A stretch of DNA of 64,000 nt from Inia geoffrensis (lineage: Eukaryota > Chordata > Mammalia > Artiodactyla > Iniidae), in assembly GCA_036417435.1 (NCBI GenBank), contig CM070899.1, positions 168,173,494 to 168,237,493 of the forward strand, read 5' to 3'. The notes beneath the pieces are model-generated. The model saw only the letters and a list, made by a program, of their open reading frames with translations, searched no databases and was not told the DNA's origin. The position numbers were made by a program, and so were the translations under genes. Below, one piece after another: positions 37,001 through 47,732 of the stretch; the first letter of the stretch is position 1; the number at the start of each line of letters is the position of its first letter.

Positions 37001-38869
37001 TCTTTCTGTCCCTCTCAGGGTCTAGCCCAGTGACTGTCACGGTTGACAGTGGTATCAGTATTTCGTAAGTCATGTCATGTAGTGACACTGAGATTGGGTC
37101 ACTCAGTAAGAAGAATGCTTCACAAAGAAATTCAGCTGTTGAACAAAAGTTTATTAAGTGTCTGCCATATGCCACACATTGGCCTAAAGTGGTGATAAAA
37201 ATGGAGTGACCTCTTGCTTTAATGCAACTTGGGTTCAGATGGAGGAAAGAGATAATAAACAGGTAAGTAAGTAGATAATTTCATTTCAGAGAGTGATATA
37301 TAAAGAAATGTAACATTTAAAGCATCTGCATATTCTATGAGAGCTGTCGTGGTAGTTTCAAAACCATCTTTCCCAGACCATCTGGGTTTCTGTTTCATTT
37401 CCGTTTCACTTCACCTTGGTCTCACCTTCCCCTCAGGAAGGCTCCCTGCTCTATCCCGGTCTTCGTTACGCTTGTGCTGTTCACTCCTTATGATTCCCTA
37501 GGATCAAAACCACTAAGAAAGACGGATCCCCAAGTGCACCAAACTCTACGTGGCCATCGAGAAGACTCATGGATAATAGTCAAGTTACAGAATCGCTGGG
37601 ACATGGCAGCCTGAGCAGACGGGCAGTTGCGTGCACGTGTCTGTCTTTAAAAATGGAAATAGTAAATGTGGCCCATTTCCCATGCAAATGTTAATGCCTA
37701 ACTTACATGTATTCACCTGTAGCCTTCTCGGGAGTTCCCATATGCCCAAGGGTGACCCTCGGCAAAACATTAGGCCCAAAATGACCACTCTGTTGTGTAC
37801 ATGTTATTTATGAAGTCATATGAGTTCACAAGCCAAAGTTAGTTATTTTATCAACGGGGCTACTTATAGTAGTCGATTTTCATGGGAGATCCTTGACTTT
37901 CTTCTCTGTGTCTTCAACAGACCTTTCAAGCCTACCTACACAGAAATAGATCTCCAAACCCACTTTGTGGTGTCTGTTTTCATAGCCCCTCGTGTCTATA
38001 GTAGGCAAGTTATTATTACTCTTTATAATAATAAAACCTCTTAGATTTATCTAGGGCCTGTTTTCAAGTGGCTTCTTGGAGCTCTAAGTACTTTATGGTT
38101 TATTATTTACACCTACTCATTGGTAGATATGTCGCTTGATCATTTTAAGGGGCTTTACAATTACTCTTGCCGATTACTCATCCCCATGCCCCGGTTCTAG
38201 AAAAACATCTCCATTTTGCAAACAAGTGCATCATTCCACGTCTTGGAGAAGGAATGTCCATGTGGAACGTGGGACCCTTGGATTGGTTACAGGGATAGCT
38301 GCCTCCTGCTTGACGTGGTGGTAACTTTGTGAGCCCTCAAGTGAGAGGAACTCCGGTTACATAGACCCTCAGATTACCATCAAATCCTTTCTTTGCTAAG
38401 GCTACTTTAACGGTTTTACGTTAAACCAACCGTCGGTTTTATGTTTCAGGTAGTGATTTGTGATACTTATATCCTTGGGGCTTTGGAGGTCTTTCCCCTC
38501 AAGGTAGGAGGGAGCACAGGGTCTGGAAGCACAGGATTGTTCCATGTTCTATTCATTCTGGCTCCTGTGTGCAGATTTCACTGCTTTGCCTAATTCTGCC
38601 CATAGAGACCCGTCCTCCAAGGCTGATGAAGCTGGTCAGAGGAACTTTGTGTCTTCTGCTTGACATCAGCCCTGGATGGAAATCCACCCCCTCACACACG
38701 CACTTACCACTTTACTGTGCACCTCCTACACGTCATGTGCTGAGTTTGCTGCAAACCCATTTCTTGTAGACCTTGGTCATTTCTTCATATTCACTTCACA
38801 GACTCTGTGTGCTCTTTCCATCTTTCATAACAATGTGGTATGTTTCTTAGTTAAACCTGGCAACTCTTG
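34001..38869. other. Non-coding region, few recognisable features
   Basis: No supported gene. Weak L2-like sequence occurs at about 35.46-35.80 kb and a MIR-like fragment at about 35.84-36.02 kb. Everything else is unassigned. Confidence 0.45.
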
Positions 38870-38874
38870 GTATC

Positions 38875-39454
38875 TGCTATGGTCTGAATGTTTGTGACCC
38901 CCAACCAAATTCATATGTTGAAATCCTAATGACCAGTGCTATGGTAGTAGGCGGTGGGGTCTCTGGATTAGGTCATGAGGGTGTCATGCATGGGATTAGT
39001 GGTCTTAAAAAAGAGATTCCCAGGGGCTTCCCTGGTGGTGCAGTGGTTGAGAGTCCACCTCCCGATGCAGGGGTCACAGGTTCGTGCCCTGGTCCGGGAG
39101 GATCCCACGTTGCTGCGGAGCGGCTGAGCCTGTGAGCCATGGCTGCTGAGCCTGCACGTCCAGAGCCCGTGCTCCGCAACGGGAGAGGCCACAGCAGTGA
39201 GAGGCCCACGTACCGAAAAAAAAAAAAAAAAAAAAAGAGACTCCCAGAGATGCCTTGTCCCTTCTACCATGTGAGGACACAGCAAGGAGGTGCCAGCTAT
39301 GAACCAGGATGAGGGCCCTCGCCAGAACTTGACTGGGCTGGTGCCTTGATCTAGGACTTCCCAGCCTGCAGAACTGTGAGAAAGAAATGTTTGTTGCTTA
39401 TAAGGCCCCCACCTCTGTGGTATTTTGCTTTAGCACCCTGAGTGGACTCAGGCA
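38875..39454 (+). mobile_element. Solo MST-type MaLR LTR, split by a SINE
   Basis: An MST-like LTR: tgctatggtctgaatgtttg, aaattcatatgttgaaatcc, ggattaggtcatgagggtgt, ccatgtgaggacacagcaag, gaccttgatct-like and cagcctgcagaactgtgaga, ending caggcA. It begins TG and ends CA and has an exact 5-base duplication gtatc (38870-38874 and 39455-39459). A CHR SINE interrupts it at 39024-39230. It is non-coding. Confidence 0.9.
39024..39230 (+). mobile_element. CHR-1-type SINE nested in the MST LTR
   Basis: Head gggcttccctggtggtgcag, body and poly-A tail. Direct repeats aaaaaagagattcccag (39007-39023) and aaaaaagagactcccag (39231-39247), with one mismatch, are copies of the LTR target. Confidence 0.95.
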
Positions 39455-40055
39455 GTATCTGAAACCAGCAATTAAATAAATTTAATATCCTCGGTGCCTC
39501 CACGTTTCAAGATGGTTCTTTTACAATGGGAATCTGAGAGGCAGACTAGATTTTTTGAGTGCCCCATCCTTTTTATCAAAGGATTCTGTACTGCCAGGTC
39601 CTAATCTCTAACATACTTCATATCATACACTTCCACTGAAATGGCATTTTCCACTACTTTTGCAATGTAAATATCCCAAGGCAAAGACCAGGCATCCAAG
39701 GCAGAAAAAAGTTGGAGCAGTTATGGTTGCATTTGGAAATTTAGCTTTTTATTCGAGAAATTATCTACAACATAAAGAAATGCACATATCATATACCTTT
39801 AAAAATTTTTTGAGGAATCTCATATCTAGGAAGGTCATGAGATCTGGCTGATTCTCAACTCAGCCCCATACTTCCACATTGCTGTACCTCTCCACTTTTT
39901 CCCTCACCAAATTTGCATTATTAGCTAAACATTTAATTTCTACAGTTAAAAAAAAATCTTTTTGGATATAGAGGGCATTGAAATAAACTAAGTTTTCATT
40001 GTTCTTCTTTGCTAATTACTACTATAATCCTCATCCTCTTAAAAAACTTGCCCCA

Positions 40056-40271
40056 GGGCTTCCCTGTGGCGCAGTGGCTGAGAGTCCGCCTGCCTATGCA
40101 GGGGACATGGGTTCCTGCCCCGGTCTGGGAGGATCCCACATGCCGCGGAGCAGCTGGGCCCGTGAGCCATGGCCGCTGAGCCTGCGCGTCCGGAGCCTGT
40201 GCTCTGCAACGGGAGAGGCCACAACAGTGAGAGGCCCGTGTACCGCAAAAAAAAAACAACAACAAAAAAAA
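40056..40271 (+). mobile_element. CHR-1-type SINE
   Basis: The head gggcttccctgtggcgcagt lacks one 'gg' unit; the remainder is standard, ending gcccgtgtaccgc and an A/CAA tail. The target-site duplication is unclear. Confidence 0.93.
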
Positions 40272-40599
40272 CCAACTTTTCCCTACAAAACAAATTTAAT
40301 AATAATCAGGATTATTAAAAATTAATTCCTACTCTAGATGACCTCAAAAAGAAATTGGTCTCCGAAAGTGCTTAGTCTGTCTAGTTTCAACTCAAACTGT
40401 ATTTGAAATAAAGTTTTGAAAGGAATTGATAAATGCTAGTAGTCCAGACATAACCTTTCCATCAATTTTTTAATCATTTACTATCTATTCTCTAAGGTAA
40501 TTAACATCACTTTAGGAAGGTGTACAATAAACACTACTTCAAAGCCATGCCTTCCCCGGTGTGTGTCTGTCACCCCTGGGCACAGTGGGGTCGCTGGGT

Positions 40600-40830
40600 T
40601 GCATCACCATGCAGTGGAAAGAACATGGGCCCAGGGTTGGTAGACTGAGTTCCCAAGCTCTGTCATTATCTACCTTCTCTAGTCAAGTTGCTCACTATTT
40701 CTGCACTTGAACTTATAAAGGTGAGCAGGTAACAGAGCCAGCAGGTAACAGAGCCAGCTGTGCCCACCCCAGAGTGTTGTAGGGATTCATCAGCGAAAAC
40801 GTGAAAAGGTCTTGAAATGTGAAACACGAT
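40600..40830 (+). mobile_element. MIR SINE with internal 16-base duplication
   Basis: MIR-like order: aagaacatgggcccagggtt, gttcccaagctctgtcatta, ctagtcaagttgctcactat, and a gagtgttgtagggattcatc segment. The 16-mer gcaggtaacagagcca is duplicated in tandem (40725-40740 and 40741-40756). Confidence 0.7.
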
Positions 40831-41071
40831 GGCAGGGAAGGACTTCCCAGTGTTGTGAGCTGTGCCAGTGGAATGCCTGAATTAGTGTAAGAAGTGTTCC
40901 CCACCCCCAATATTTGTTAAGGAAGCTACATAAAGGAATACTGAAAATAAAAGTCTTCTCCCCGAAGTCCCAAGAGTTAAAAACAAATTCATTCCTTTAT
41001 TTAACAAATAGTTTTTAAGGATCAGCTAAGGGAAGGTTATTCAATTAGGTGGATTAAGAATACAAAGATTG

Positions 41072-41287
41072 GGGCTTCCCTGGTGGCGCAGTGGTTGAGA
41101 GTCCGCCTGCCGATGCAGGGGACACGGGTTCGTGCCCCGGTCCGGGAAGATCCCACATGCCGTGGAGCGGCTGGGCCCGTGAGCCATGGCCGCTGAGCCT
41201 GCGCGTCCGGAGCCTGTGCTCCGCAATGGGAGAGGCCACAACAGTGAGAGGCCCGCGTACCGCAAAACAAAAACAACAACAAAAAGA
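41072..41287 (+). mobile_element. CHR-1-type SINE, very intact
   Basis: A complete short form, with a tail containing caaaaacaacaac. The exact 16-base direct repeat aagaatacaaagattg flanks it (41056-41071 and 41288-41303). Confidence 0.97.
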
Positions 41288-42049
41288 AAGAATACAAAGA
41301 TTGATCCAATGTGGATTTGTAGTCAGAGAATTCCTATACAATGTGACATGCCTGCCTTATATTCGCTCATCTTTCTATCCCCACGTTCAGCACAGGCAGT
41401 TGGTGGATGTAAGACCCCCGATCTGTCATCCTACTGGCGTTTGGACAAGTACTAAACTCTTACCTCAACAGCTTTCTCATTACTTAGGTCCCTAGACTCA
41501 AAAGGAAGTAGAAGGAATATAAAATATTTAATGGTTTGATTCCATCCCGGTCCTTACTGCTAGGGATCCATAATTCATTTCACTAGAGGAACAGCCCTAT
41601 ATACTGCAGCCCTGGCTTCCAGGGTTAAGAATCTATTTATGGATGAGCAAATGCATTAGTGCTACGTGTTAGTACTTGCCTCATAGTTTAGCCCTGTTAG
41701 AAATTGGCTGGAAGTATTAAAAAAGGGCTTTGTGTTGGAACAGTGTATTTTTACTTTTCTCTGATGGACAAAACCGTGGCCTGTGTCAGGCCACTCATTC
41801 CACTTTTTATTAATATTTGCACTGGTGGAACACACCCAGTTTCATCACACGTGCTTCTGGTGCTTTAAAATATATGAGCATTTGTTGCCCCCATTTAACT
41901 GCTTGGCAAAGAGAGCTCCAGAGAGGTAAGGTGACTCCTGCCTCAGCCCAAGTCGCTAGGGAAATGGCTCCAACTCTTTCTCTCTCTGCAGTGTCTGGGG
42001 TTCCAAACTCATTTACATGATGTTGATCTTGCTCTAAAAGAACACCTTA

Positions 42050-42196
42050 GGGACTTCCCTGGTGGTCCAGTGGTTAAGACCCTGCACTTCCAGTGCAGGG
42101 GATGTGGGTTCGATCCCTGGTCAGGAAACTAAGATCCCACAGGCCTCGCAGCCAAAAAGAAGAAGAAAAGAGAAATAAACAGATACTTTTAAAAAA
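42050..42196 (+). mobile_element. Short CHR-related SINE
   Basis: Head gggacttccctggtggtcca, a short body ending caggcctcgcagccaaaaag, then an A-rich tail. The exact direct repeat taaaagaacaccttag is at 42035-42050 and 42197-42212. Confidence 0.94.
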
Positions 42197-42212
42197 TAAA
42201 AGAACACCTTAG

Positions 42213-42693
42213 ATTGTATATAGTATCTTTCCCTGGCAAGGTCATTCATTTTTATATATTCACTCTCTAACTTTTAGTTGCTGTCATGAAGGAAGGCAAT
42301 GTAAAAATGTGCTTGTTTTAAGGACAGAGCTCTTGCTTTATTATTTTACTCCAGTCAAGTTATTCATCATGTGGTCTTCTTTCCGTCTAGAAATGGGGAT
42401 GGGGACTGCTTTCAGTCACCTTTGGTTGTTGTCATAAACTAAGCGTGATTACTGTGCAGTAACCTTGAAAGCACCTTCTTCGCCCTCCAGAACATCTCCA
42501 TTTCCGTAGCTGCGGGCCAAGGCTAAGTTCAGAGGTCATAGGTCAGAGATCTAGCAAGATATTGGGGTATATTTAAGATCTCCAAATGGGAGGGTAATGG
42601 GGCATGCCATTATCTTCCCCGCCCCACTATAATTCCCATAAGTATTTTAACTCCAGATTATTACTGAGTTGCATGGTTGTGGTGATGAGGACA
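42213..42693. other. Non-coding region, nothing recognised
   Basis: No gene or named repeat can be supported between the two flanking SINEs. Confidence 0.5.
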
Positions 42694-42705
42694 GGTGAAG
42701 TGTTT

Positions 42706-42931
42706 CTTTTTTTGTTTTTTGGGGTTTTTTTTTTTTGCGGTACACGGGCCTCTCACTGTTGTGGCCTCTCCCGTTGCGGAGCACAGGCTCCTGACGCGCA
42801 GGCTCAGCGGCCATGGCTCACAGGCCCAGCCTCTCCGCGGCATGTGGGATCCTCCCAGACCGGGGCACGAACCCGTGTCCCCTGCATCGGCAGGCGGACT
42901 CTCAACCACTGCGCCACCCCGGAAGCCCCCG
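42706..42931 (-). mobile_element. CHR-1-type SINE
   Basis: Minus orientation with a T-rich start (tgtttttt...) and tRNA head at the high end. Direct repeats ggtgaagtgttt at 42694-42705 and 42932-42943. It is the last CHR SINE before the repeat-poor CELF2 promoter interval. Confidence 0.95.
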
Positions 42932-42943
42932 GGTGAAGTGTTT

Positions 42944-43899
42944 TGAACCTGGGAGTGAGAAAACCAGTGTTCAGTGATCCAGATATGTTTTAGGCTGTGT
43001 TCTGCATTGTTCCCAACCAAGCTGAGTGCACTCTTGGCTTTCCGGTCAGCACACACCTCCAGGAGCAATGCCTGAATTTGCAGTTTTGGACAACTGACTA
43101 TTCCGTCCATAGCATCTCATCTTTGTGTGTCTAACTTGCTCTTTTACTTGGCTAATCTGCATGGAATTCTTCTAATTCCAATAAGCAGAAGGACAGTATG
43201 TATTTCCTTGGCTAACTGTATATGCTATGCCTGGTGTGGATAATGAAGTAGGGAAGCAGATTTTTTTCTTATTTTGGAAAAGAGCATCTAATTGGTCTTT
43301 TGAGGCTGGTGCTCCAGTGTTCATTAGGATTTCCATATGACCAAACAATCTTTGCATCACCCACCTCGTTTAGAAGTCCTGCTTCAGGTGGATTATGCCC
43401 TGAACCTCCAAGAACTCTGGGGCTCACAGAGTTAAAATCTTTCCAAGTCCCCCAATCTCTATCCTCTGCATCCTCAACCCCCTTAGTGGGGCTAAGGGTC
43501 TTGACCTTGTCACTCTGCCTGAGGACAAGGGAGAGGAAGAGATGAATCCAACTGTGAATTCAGTGTCCCAGAAAACAGAAGCAGAAATCCTTTTCAGCAC
43601 CCTGACATACCCACATCTTCTGTGAGTCATCTGCATTGCTTGCTGACCGTGGATGGCAAAGAGAAAACGTGAACTTGGTTTTGCTATGAAATGTGTAAGA
43701 CAAAGAGGGAAATGAGTTGCTTATTTTTCTTTCCAATTTCTAAAGATGGTAATTAGGAGAACTCACACCAGCCAGGCTCAAGTGAATGGAAGCAAGACCC
43801 CTATAGGCAGTGCAGTGTATTAATGTAAAAATATGCTTAGACAACATAACTTGTCAGAGAGGATTATTTCTACTTAGTGGATCTGCAGGAGCCCCTTTG
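42944..43899. other. Upstream flank of the first CELF2 promoter
   Basis: No exon or named repeat was recognised. Short frames at 43.3-43.6 kb are unsupported. Confidence 0.5.
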
Positions 43900-44072
43900 C
43901 TCTCCCGTTCAGAATTTGACTAGAGAAGAGAGTGGGGAGAGAAGGAGAGGGAGAGAGAGGGAGGGAGAGAGACGGGGAGCGCACATTAGTGAACAGCTAC
44001 TGTGGCATTGATGTTGGAGCGCACTTCTGAACTGGCTTTTGTTGAGACTATCAGTGTATCTGTGCAGAAAGC
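43900..44072 (+). promoter_or_regulatory. CELF2: Purine-rich leader/promoter region of the CELF2 MRCPKS transcript
   Basis: Upstream of ATG 44073 is a polypurine run (about 43921-43980, gagagaaggagaggg-type) followed by a leader with an upstream ATG at 44011. There is no CpG island and no clear TATA box, so this promoter is of a different class from the one at 56 kb. The extent of the 5' UTR is inferred; it could also be spliced to exons further upstream. The polypurine strand is the non-template strand. Confidence 0.5.
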
Positions 44073-44103
44073 ATGCGCTGTCCCAAATCCGCTGTTACTA
44101 TGA
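44011..44103 (+). other. Upstream ORF overlapping the CELF2 MRCPKS start
   Basis: ATG 44011 opens a 30-codon frame (MLERTSELAFVETISV, then VQKACAVPNPLLL-like residues) that ends at TGA 44101-44103. This frame is offset from the CELF2 frame and runs past ATG 44073. If the mRNA leader contains it, it would compete with the main start. Its first 16 residues closely resemble an N-terminal extension that I recall from longer predicted CELF2 isoforms (beginning MFERTSELAF); see the finding on the 8-base segment. Position -3 of this ATG is T, so initiation here may be weak and leaky. Confidence 0.6.
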
Positions 44104-44125
44104 GAAATGAAGAGCTGCTTTTAAG
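44073..44125 (+). CDS. CELF2: CELF2 alternative first coding exon (MRCPKS isoform)
   Basis: CELF2 is a three-RRM RNA-binding protein that controls alternative splicing, mRNA stability and translation through GU-rich sites, in nucleus and cytoplasm. Only its isoform-specific N-terminus is here, not an RRM. The ATG at 44073 reads MRCPKSAVTMRNEELLL and then two bases (ag) of a split codon. In the known protein this peptide is followed by S-NGTANKMNG, so a Ser codon completed by the next exon fits. A donor AAG|GTATGT follows at 44126. Position -3 of the ATG is A, a favourable Kozak base; +4 is C. The frame is closed upstream by TGA at 44043-44045, so this ATG is the first in frame. A second in-frame ATG (MRNEELLL) lies 9 codons in. 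Recognition is from memory of the CELF2 isoform N-terminus and is strengthened by the exact donor and phase. The next CELF2 exon is not in the window. Confidence 0.93.
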
Positions 44126-44245
44126 GTATGTTACTGTGTTCTTTGTTTTAACGTATGCCGTGCTAGTTTCCAGAGCTGGCTGAGACAATCACCATGCCCT
44201 GAATCAAGTACCTTCCTTATCTTAGAAGGAAAGAAAAAAAGAAGC

Positions 44246-44246
<1 letters not shown>

Positions 44247-44281
<35 letters not shown>
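44247..44281. repeat. (AG)n microsatellite in CELF2 intron
   Basis: About 17 AG units, starting some 120 bases after the donor of the MRCPKS exon, within a longer polypurine stretch. Confidence 0.96.
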
Positions 44282-44287
<6 letters not shown>

Positions 44288-47200
44288 GGAAACGATATCG
44301 AGACCAAGAGATTGGGAGAAAGAGAGAGCAAGCAATAGAAAGGAAAAGGACTCCTGTGGACGAGTTATATTTGCAGGAGTTGCCTTTTGCAAGCATATTA
44401 TGTATTTGCTCTCTGCTATTTGTGCACGGCCAGTGGATAATTTTAAAGGCTCCGAATCTAGCTCTGGGTTTGTCTTTTCCTTTGCAATGTCTAAGCCTCT
44501 TTCATTATTATGCACTCTGCATGGAATACTCAGCGAGAAAGGAGCTAAGGAGACTCCATATTAGACTTGCGTTCCAGATACCGCTCTAATCTGGACTTAG
44601 CCTACCTAAATAGTCCTTCTGTATTACCAGGTTTGGATCACTTTATCCTGTTTGCCAAAATGTGTACCTGTTTAAAGACTTCTCTTCATGCATGGCGTCC
44701 TGGGTCCCTCTGTATTGAAAGCAAATATTTGTTTTCTGCATCTGTGTTAGGGTCCTACCGCTTACCAAGAATGAGCCACCTTTTGGGAAGCAGAGAAGGA
44801 ATTATGATACAATTGGCATCCTGCTTTGAAAAATGTAGTCTTTTGTTTATTTCCTAGCAGACATTGTAGCACTGAATACATCTATGGGTCTGACAATGGG
44901 ACCCATTGAACAATGGAGCTGTCAAACTAGCTTAATGCATGTCTGGGGCTTTTTTTTTTTTTTTTTTTTTCTTTCTCAACACCCTTTTAATCTGCTTTAA
45001 TCTTGTTTGTATAGACTATACAGATTGAAGAGCTTTTAGGACTGCTTGTTTGTGGTTTTGTGCTTTTAAAAGATTTAATATCTGCCGTTTATAGGGCTTT
45101 TTGCATTTTGCAGCTATGTTGGTTGGATTAAGTTAGAGATTTATTGCTTACCTCTCTGTTAACTACAGAAAGAAACTCACTGATTGAGACTGCTTGTAAC
45201 ACTATTATCATTCTGGCAGATACCTTGTTATCAGATATGCCTCTACAGTATTTAATGCTTGGGGATTTAAAATTTGCCTATTTAGTGGACTTACGGAACA
45301 TAGCACACAAGAGAAGTTAAGAGGTATATTTCTAATGTTTAAGTAAATTATAATTTCTAGTGTCTGCCTCTTCTTTTGGCCCCTAGGTAGATAAACAGTT
45401 CAGAAATTCAAGGACAAGTGAGAACTGCCGCCCTTCTAATTTTGGTCACAAACTGTCATTATCTAGCCTGTTAAATTGTTAAGTTAAAGGTGTCTATGGA
45501 ATGTATCAATTTTTGATATATGATTATGTGCTCATAAAATGCATTTCTATGCAAGGTAGACATTTCTCACATCTTCAAGAATCTTTCCTTTTATAACATA
45601 AGCATTGGTTTCTCATGTGAAAACAGTGAGACTTCAAGAAGAGAAAATGGAAAAATCTGTTGCAAACTTCTCAAATATTACAAACATTTTTATTCTCACA
45701 TTAGATATAAGAGAACTGATCCTAGAATATTAAATGGTAATTGATCTACATGAAAATCATGTCACTAAGGTTCGTTTCCATAAAGAATATATCTCTTCTA
45801 ACATTTCAGTGTTTTGCTTTAATTAGCTGTTTGTGCCAGAGCAGTATATTGAAAAATATTAGTAAATTTGTAGAGATTAAGGACCTAATTTTTAAAAACA
45901 GAAGGGAAATCATTTTAAAGGGTAAATTTTAAAAAATAGATGTATTTAGTTACAAATATTTCTTCTTGGATTGTATCGTGTTCAAATTAGTGATGTTCTC
46001 AGTAAACAAGGAACAAAACTGTATTCCTTATAAAAACAGTTATGAAACAGTAATTATTTTTGAGACTTTGGACATGCATTCCAATTTTTTAAACTTAAGT
46101 TGAAATGTTATATTTAATTCAGAATTATGAAAATTCATGTCGCAAAAGCTCAGTAATTTGCCTTCTGGAACACAGATTTTTCTGTTGGCAATATTTTTAG
46201 AGTCTGGCTGGACCCAAAACATATCTGTAGGATAATAATATTTTTAAAGTCATCCATTGTGAGTAAAGTGGATTTTATGATTATGTTCTCCTGCTTCCAA
46301 AGGGATCTGAACTGCTCATTCCATTGGGTATGCCAGTAATTGCTTTTAGGATGAGCTCATAGAAGGTAATTGGTGAAGCTTTATATCTGAAACTGGCCCA
46401 CTGTTACCAGCACACCTAGATTCTGCATTCATGGGAAATTTGTATTCCAAAACAGAGGTCACGAAGCAATTTTTTGTGGTTTGGGGGAAAAAAGCAGTGT
46501 CCTGTGTTCCCCAGCTGCCTGTCAGAAGCACGCCGAAATAAAGAAATATCTTGGAAACCTACACGTTAAATTTTTGACTAAATTATAATCATTTACCTGT
46601 GATCTATTCACTTTAATTCCTGGGTGATCATATTAGGTCCAAGAACAAGGGAACTCCCTTCCCACTTGTGCTTTAACCCATTACCAGCTTCCAGAATTCC
46701 AAGACCCCCCGTTCAAGTGTCTGACACGCTATCTTTTCCTTTAGCCTGATGGGGAAGTAGGAGATGGCCGAAGTTGGCAAACTTGTCTACATCTATTTCC
46801 ACAACAGTAACAAGATACGTAATCTGTATCCTGCCATCAGCCTCTATGTGGGATGATTCCCTTCCAGGGTGACCTAAACAAATGTCAAAGTGAATTTTAA
46901 TTCTAAGCCCAGACTTGCAGAAAAGGAATAGCAAAAGAGTCAAACTGGGAAAATGGCTTCTTTCAATAGAGTTGCCGTTGCACCCCGAGGAGTCCGTTCA
47001 CACAGGAGACTCGGGAATACGTAGCTGTGTTCAGCAGACCACAGGCTGAGATCTGTAACCTCGACGTATCAATAGTCCTTTATTTGTGAAAATGAAACCT
47101 CACAGTTTTTCTTTTTCAAAATATGAGTGTGTACAGTTGCAAAATATCCCTTTGGGGCTGAAAAACAAAGAAAGGCGTTTGATTAATATTCATATCTAGA

Positions 47201-47694
47201 ACTTTAGAGCAAGTGCAGATTGTGCTGGGACACCCAGGAAGTCATTCGAAGAGTGAATCAATACTAATTATTGTAATCAGGGCGGTTAATTAGGTGAAAA
47301 TGTGGCTGATGGAAAGTTCATTGCTCGCAGCCCTGGAAACACCTAGGTTGATGAAAAGAAGGTAATATACAAAAGCAAGAGTGTTAGGTGGGAATGATCG
47401 TTCTGTATTTAAGGGGTCAGAATCTGTCGATGAAAAACATAGCTTGATTTGGTATAATCGTGGCAGTGAGGAAGCTAGAAATACCCAACTTAGTTTCTGG
47501 TGTAGAGATTTCAGTAAAAGTCATTAACAGAATGCAGTTTGTTAAGAAGCATCTCCTGTGGCTCCACAGCATTTATCTGCCCTTCCTCCAGCGGTAACAA
47601 GTATATTTCACCCAGTTGCAATAACGCCTTAGATCATCTTGATTAGCCTTCCTTGAATTTCTTTCTACATTCAGTAATTCCTGGGGAATTTGTT

Positions 47695-47732
47695 GGCGGG
47701 GGCGGGGGGGGGGGGCGGTGTGGAGGGGCGGG
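47695..47732 (+). repeat. G-rich tract, G-quadruplex candidate
   Basis: ggcggg followed by a run of G bases, then ggcggtg, gaggggcggg. Multiple G-runs on the CELF2 sense strand could form a quadruplex in RNA or DNA. Confidence 0.85.

Noticed and set aside
41037..41495. Frames over 80 codons in and around CHR SINEs here and at other SINE copies
   Set aside because: The same peptide strings (for example [12 protein letters not shown]) recur at every SINE copy, so they are translations of the repeat and not genes.
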